A stretch of DNA of 64,000 nt, taken from the NCBI RefSeq assembly GCF_030704535.1, contig NC_081807.1, positions 3,513,001-3,577,000 of the forward strand, read 5' to 3'. The position numbers and the translations under genes are program-made. The stretch comes from Vitis vinifera. Taxonomy: Eukaryota; Streptophyta; Magnoliopsida; Vitales; Vitaceae. This document shows positions 58,846 through 64,000 of this stretch, one piece after another (position 1 is the first letter of the stretch; every line of letters begins with the position of its first letter). The notes under the pieces are model-generated. The model did no database searches. It was not told where the DNA came from and saw only the letters and a list, made by a program, of their open reading frames with translations.

Positions 58846-58854
58846 TATTTATAA
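58846..58854 (-). promoter_or_regulatory. TATA box of the second RADIALIS-like gene
   Basis: Reads TATAAATAG on the minus strand, about 220 bp upstream of the ATG. It predicts a 5' UTR of about 190 nt, similar to copy 1. Confidence 0.65.
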
Positions 58855-61800
58855 GCTTCACGACTCGAGGGGGGGAGGTGAGGTATTGCTAATTGGTCTA
58901 CAAAATTTGCCAAACTGTAATGATTTCTTTGATTGCCAACCACAAAATAAGTAGGACAAAGTGCAAGGTAGACAATCGTATCTCCAAGTACTTCCTTCTT
59001 TTTCTTTTTCTTTTTCTTTTTTTTGTTAAAGTTTTATTCTTAAAAAAAAGGGAAAATTCAAGTCCTTTTCTATCTTTTACATAAATATCGTTTACTGTGA
59101 AGAATGATTCTCTTTATCAAGCCCTAAGTGTGAGGAATGAATTGAAAGTTCTGAAAGTTGCAGTATCTATAAATCCTAAAAAATTCTTTGAGGTTTTGCA
59201 AAGAAACTTGTTAGCAAATTCATGTGATCTGCTTTCTGGGAATTGCCCACCGCCTGGATTATTAGGCGATTTCTGTGGGTTTGAGCCTGAGAAAAATAGT
59301 ATGTCAATGGAATGAAGGACAGGTGGGGTAGGAAACTCAAGGTAAACTCCGCCGTATGTGACATATTAAATAAGATTATCATCTCCTGGAATGTAGACAC
59401 TCTGCCCTCCGTGCCTCAACAGAGTTGTACTAGATCAGCATTACAAAAACAAATCACATCTCATGAGTGGACATGTTTAACTACTTAGTATCCTTAAAAA
59501 AATTAGTTCAGTTGATTGATTTTAATTTGCCTCTGGATGTATTCATTATCAATCAAATTGACAGTGGACAATTTTTGCTAATCAGAAGGCAAAATTCAAA
59601 GCACTGATTTGACATTATGAAGATTAAAGTGGTGGATCCCAACTGTTTCACTATGCCAATCTCACAAAACTGAGGCGGTAGAAAAGGCCAAGATGATGGA
59701 GGTAGGAGGTGATGCTAATCCGACAAAAAAGTTTCCTACGTGTTTTATTCTCTTCCTTACATGGTCTTATTGGGTTGCTAAGACTTTTAACCGACAGCAA
59801 ATCCAATGACGGTACCAAAACTTTCTTACTTTCACATGCATGCCACAGTTCACACAGTTTCACCTTTAGGAGCCCTGTAGAAAAAGAAACCTTTATGTTA
59901 TCTTCATTACAGGAGATTTTTTGTGTAAATTGTCCTGAACAATGCCAAGAACTCTGTATCTGGCTGACTGGATGTGTCCGTACAATGATTATACTGTGTG
60001 TTTTTTTTTTTTTTTCTCAGAAGAAAGGTCCACACGTGTTACCTTTGCAGTTAGGACCCCCCCACCTGAATACAGAGTTTTTCAGAGATGGGGGAGCTTG
60101 CAGGCACTTGGCTTTCTATCTGATAGGTGTTTGATTGCTTAGACAAAAATTTCTGTTCCACCCATTATTCAAGAATGACTTTGTACTCTGAGGATGCCAA
60201 ATGTACTTTCTAGATTTCTTTCTATCATCTATTTATTTTTCTCTGCAGATAGGTTTGATATCGTCAAAAGTTGAATGGGAGCCCTCTAATCAATCTTGAA
60301 TGCTAATTAGGAAATGAAGAACCAGATTTGATGGATGCTAAGCTTTTGCCTTAGCCCATCATATTACAGACACTTTGTTATCATTGTTCTGTTGGCTGTG
60401 TCTTATCAATCAAGGAAACATCAATATAAATGAAAACAACACCATGTTTTCCTTGATTGATAAATAAATTAGAAAGGTAATGTGGAATTCATGGCCCACT
60501 ATATGATTAATCATTAATCATATCATCATAATATTTAGAGCAACTATGGTTCTAGGCCTTGCAGATAAGGCAAAGGCAAATTTGAAAAGTGTGTACTAAA
60601 CAACAGTGGGGAATAAGCCATTTTATGATAACTAGAAAGGATTTGATACTTTCTTGTGTTAAACACATTCAAAGAATCTATTGAGAGATAGGAGATAAAA
60701 GACCACTATATATAGCAAGGATATCCAGAAATGATTTGTTTGCTTTGTTGTTAGCTGTTACTTCACTATGGTGGCTGGTTTCACTTGGTTCATAAGGTTA
60801 GCCACCTTTTATTTGATTTTTAACTCGTTATGGGGTATATTTCATTGCTTGCTACTGCTATTTTTGGTTATCCCTCCCTTAAAAGAAAAGTGATTTGAAG
60901 TTTTACTTTTCTTGGGTGAACAAATTGTTTGAGCCCAGTTGTCTCATATATCAGTCTTACGTGTATATTTGTTGATAATGAAGATCTACAATTCGTATCC
61001 CAAACTATATCAGGTCAGTCATGGGCAGCCAAAATGTAATAATTTCAGAGAATCTTTTACTGGGGCCAAATGCAAGAAGTACTTTTGGCCTGGTCGAGTT
61101 GCTTTCCTCCATGTTTAACCACAGAGACATTAATGCAATCCCATTTTAGACCAGATTATATCAAAAGATTAATGTGTTTTCAATCTATTGACCAGTCCAT
61201 TTCTCTGTCTCTTCCTAATTATGGTGCCTAATGTTATCCTCTTTAAGAGAATTATCTCAGTTTACAATATTGTAGGCTCTAGTAGCATCCTAGCATTTGA
61301 AGAGACTTTTCTTATTGATTTCTTTGAGATTATTAGGTTATTTGATTGAAAGTAGAGTTTCCTACATGCTGTCATTGCATTATTTATTGTATTTGAAACC
61401 TGCAGATTGCAGAAACTCCTTTCCTTCGAAGAATTTATTCATATTAATGTAAATCTGGTTTAATGCTAGTATATGTTGAACACTACTATTAGTATTTACA
61501 TTTTAACATTTTGCTAGTTGAATTTTTTCTGCTTAATTCCCACAAGGCTTATAAATACCACATGTTGCCTGATTAGGTTTCCAGGAAACTAAATATCTGT
61601 ATGGAAAACTGTCAGATTTCAGAGGTCGGTTGAATGATACCATATAGCTTTGGGCTGCAAGTTGTCTAGACTCTAGAGTAGCCCCAACCTATGGGCCCAT
61701 AGTGTGTAAAATCATGCAAGTAGGCTACGGTTTAGTCTATTCACTACTAGAATCCATGGAAACAACTCTCAAATCTGAGTTAAAAGGAATAAAATGAACG

Positions 61801-64000
61801 GGGCAGGAAGCTTCCATAATTGAGATATGGGGTATATACTGCACCTTCAAAGTCTTGATAATGTTATTGTGTCCCCTTTAAGTTGCCAAAGAAGTTGATA
61901 TGTTGCATTTTTAACCTACTAGCAACTTTTGGAGACGAAAAGACTAAAGAAATATGTAAATCTTAGTATCTTGAAAAATTATAGGCTATGTTTTAGTAAT
62001 AGTATAGCTATCTGTTCCAATCCTTCACTGATTTTATCAGTACATGGTGAAACAACTTGGCCTAAGGAATTTTCATGTCATTTGTCAATTTCTTCCTTAC
62101 AATTTTGGATTCCCATTGCCAAATGAATGTTCCTAATGAGAAAGCAATTTTCTTACTGCTAGTGAAACTTTTTAGGATTTGATATATTGTAAATGAATGT
62201 GGCCCCAATTGTCAAGTTGCACAAGTCCTGGTCATGGGATACCGACCACATGTAGTGGGGCTGGCGGTGATCATTGGTTGAAAATTACTTATGCAACTTT
62301 CTAGGAATCTGTACGAAAAGAGTGATGCCTTGAGATGCACCTTCCCAATGATATTAAGAATCCTTATCATCCAACCTCTATCTCCTCTTGAAAGTAATAT
62401 CTGTGGATTCTTCTATGAATGTGTGTTAAGTATGAGGACTATTCATCTTCTGCCAGTGGTCCTTCCTTCCAAGTTGAAGAAGTTGGGTTACACTGCACTC
62501 TAATCATTCCAGAATTATAACTGTGCTTAATGATTTCTTTGTGTCTCAATGGGTTGATGCAGAGAGTAATATATGCCTTCAGGCTTCATCAAGATTAAAA
62601 CTTTATTATTTGTTACAGGACAGAAAACTAGGAATCTTCAACTTTTTTTAGGGAGGGGAAAAAAGTCCAATGATTGTGCCTAGGCACTGGCCCCACCTTG
62701 GTATACAAAAGCAAAAAGATATATTTTAAAGGGAATCTTCAAACATTTGGGAAATTTTAATTAGTGGAATTAGCTGTGACAAACATGGTAACCTTAGCTT
62801 TAATGGAGGACATGACTCCAGAAAGAACTGAATTATAGAAAAGGAGATTTGTGAGACCACCCAAGTAGTTGGACTTTGGGTTTTATTGAGTTAAAAAACT
62901 TGGGTCTTGGAAAGGGGAAAGGATTTTGTGAAAAATTTCAAGTTGAGGAGAATTATGCTAAGTGGTATGCTTCTGTGTGACTGAGAATTGTACAACTCTC
63001 CTACTTGTATGATAGGCATTTGTTGGTGTGTGTGTGTGTGTGTGTGTGATTCTAAGAGGTAAGCCTGAAGCCATATAGAAAGGCTTTAAGTTGATAATAT
63101 GTATGTGGCTAGTAGAAGTTGGATAAGATATGGTGCTCCACATAGGACTAGAGCCAAGCAAAAAGGAAAAGAAAAAAAATGTAACAGATAATTTCTTTCA
63201 CTTTGGGTGTGGCAATGAACTTGTTATCAACTTGTCAAAAGATCATGCCACGAGTATTGGACTAGAATTGACTGGGTTTGAGGACAGAAACCCTTTCAAT
63301 TTCCTAACTGTAATTAGACTGCCACATACAAACATCACTATGCAAAAACTAGTGTTGGAAGAGTCAAGGAGACCACAGCAAGATATTGTGGGGCATGGAT
63401 TCTCCTATCCTCATGCTGATCTTGAATTGTCATTCTCTTAAAAGGGTAGTCCAAAGTCAATGATTTTGCTTTTTGTCTCCTTGGTGCATTTTCCCTTTTT
63501 TTTTTTTTTTGTGTTACACTTTCATGGATGGAATAGTGTTCTTTAACATGCCATTTGTCTCTAGTTTGTCCTCATGAATTTTTAGCTACTGATTATCCTC
63601 CTGTGTACAATCTGCCTTTACTAAAGTACATCAATGGAATATCTTAGCACCACAGTACCTTAACCATATTTCTCAATAGCATTTGAAACTTTTTCTTTTC
63701 CTTTTATCATTAATGATTTTTAGTTATGTTCATGAGAGGATATATGGATCATTTGGTCTTGAAAAAATTGCTTTTGCTGCATTTGGTTTCTTTCTCACCC
63801 TACAGTCTTGTAACGTCATCATTCCATGGAGGGAATAATTGATACGAGAACAAGAGTATCTTTTATGGCTGAACATCAGGGTTAGATTATTGATGGTTGT
63901 GATGGCTAAATGAAGATCATATGCCGAAAACTTTACTAGTAAATTACAGCCTTTTCATCACTCAAAAAGTTTTTCTCCTGCTTTTCATTTGGGTTTAGTT
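58855..64000. other. no gene recognised to the end of the window
   Basis: Composition is moderate, not the extreme AT of transposon regions, with a (TTTTTC)n-like pyrimidine tract near 58999-59022 and a (TG)n run at 63026-63049. Frames such as 59709-60134 and 63130-63441 have no recognisable domain and no coherent exon chain. It may be the promoter region of the second RADIALIS-like gene plus introns or UTR of a gene beyond the window. Confidence 0.4.
63026..63049. repeat. (GT)n microsatellite
   Basis: About twelve GT units, read directly. Confidence 0.95.

Noticed and set aside
59709-60134. 141-codon plus-strand frame near 60 kb
   Set aside because: It has no ATG-supported domain, runs through a poly-T tract and has no coding-like composition.
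63130-63441. 103-codon plus-strand frame near the window end
   Set aside because: Some protein-like composition, but no family, no splice context and a lysine-rich AAAA tract near its start; not enough to call a gene.

Overview
This is nuclear DNA of a dicotyledonous plant. The genes have introns with GT-AG borders, the families are plant-specific (RADIALIS-like SANT proteins, a membrane 3-ketoacyl-CoA synthase, a SEUSS-like fragment, a PPR remnant), and the intergenic DNA is very AT-rich and full of hAT, Mutator-like and LTR debris. The style of the repeats suggests grapevine (Vitis), but that is an impression and not a demonstrated identity.

Layout. 0-5 kb: decayed minus-strand coding pieces (607-941 and perhaps 1081-1413), then a two-exon RADIALIS-like gene (2759-3800, +) and tRNA-Gly(CCC) (4048-4118, -). 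5-11 kb: intergenic DNA with MITEs and an AlkA/MAG-type DNA glycosylase (9231-10052, -). 11-21 kb: two related minus-strand alpha/beta-hydrolase loci. One is a broken copy (11406-13343) and one is an intact four-exon gene (19309-21167). Between them lies a 3.6-kb solo LTR (14894-18536, 5-bp TSD) that carries fragments of host genes. 21-28 kb: a young 371-bp tandem duplication, a Copia-like LTR remnant, and a nest of transposons. In the nest a Mutator-like foldback element (24124-28402, perfect 9-bp TSD) is interrupted by a complete hAT element (24247-27215, perfect 8-bp TSD) with an uninterrupted 665-codon transposase gene. 28-48 kb: mostly gene-poor, with one single-exon KCS gene (35146-36660, -), several MITEs, old tandem duplications and a degenerate tandem array ending in an LTR 3' end. 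48-55 kb: a PPR remnant, an inverted duplication, and a small plant gene of unknown function (CDS 54915-55284) whose long 5' intron holds a second hAT-type element with an 8-bp TSD. 55-64 kb: a second RADIALIS-like gene (57701-58626, -) and then DNA without recognised genes.

The genes do not form one pathway. They are independent housekeeping, developmental and lipid genes. The most informative part of the window is its transposon biology: nested insertions with readable target duplications, gene-fragment capture inside an LTR, a tRNA-like Pol III promoter inside an apparently intact hAT element, and an inverted duplication whose arms differ by a MITE insertion. Spliced models were built by eye from reading frames, splice signals and family knowledge. 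No alignment, fold or database search was run.
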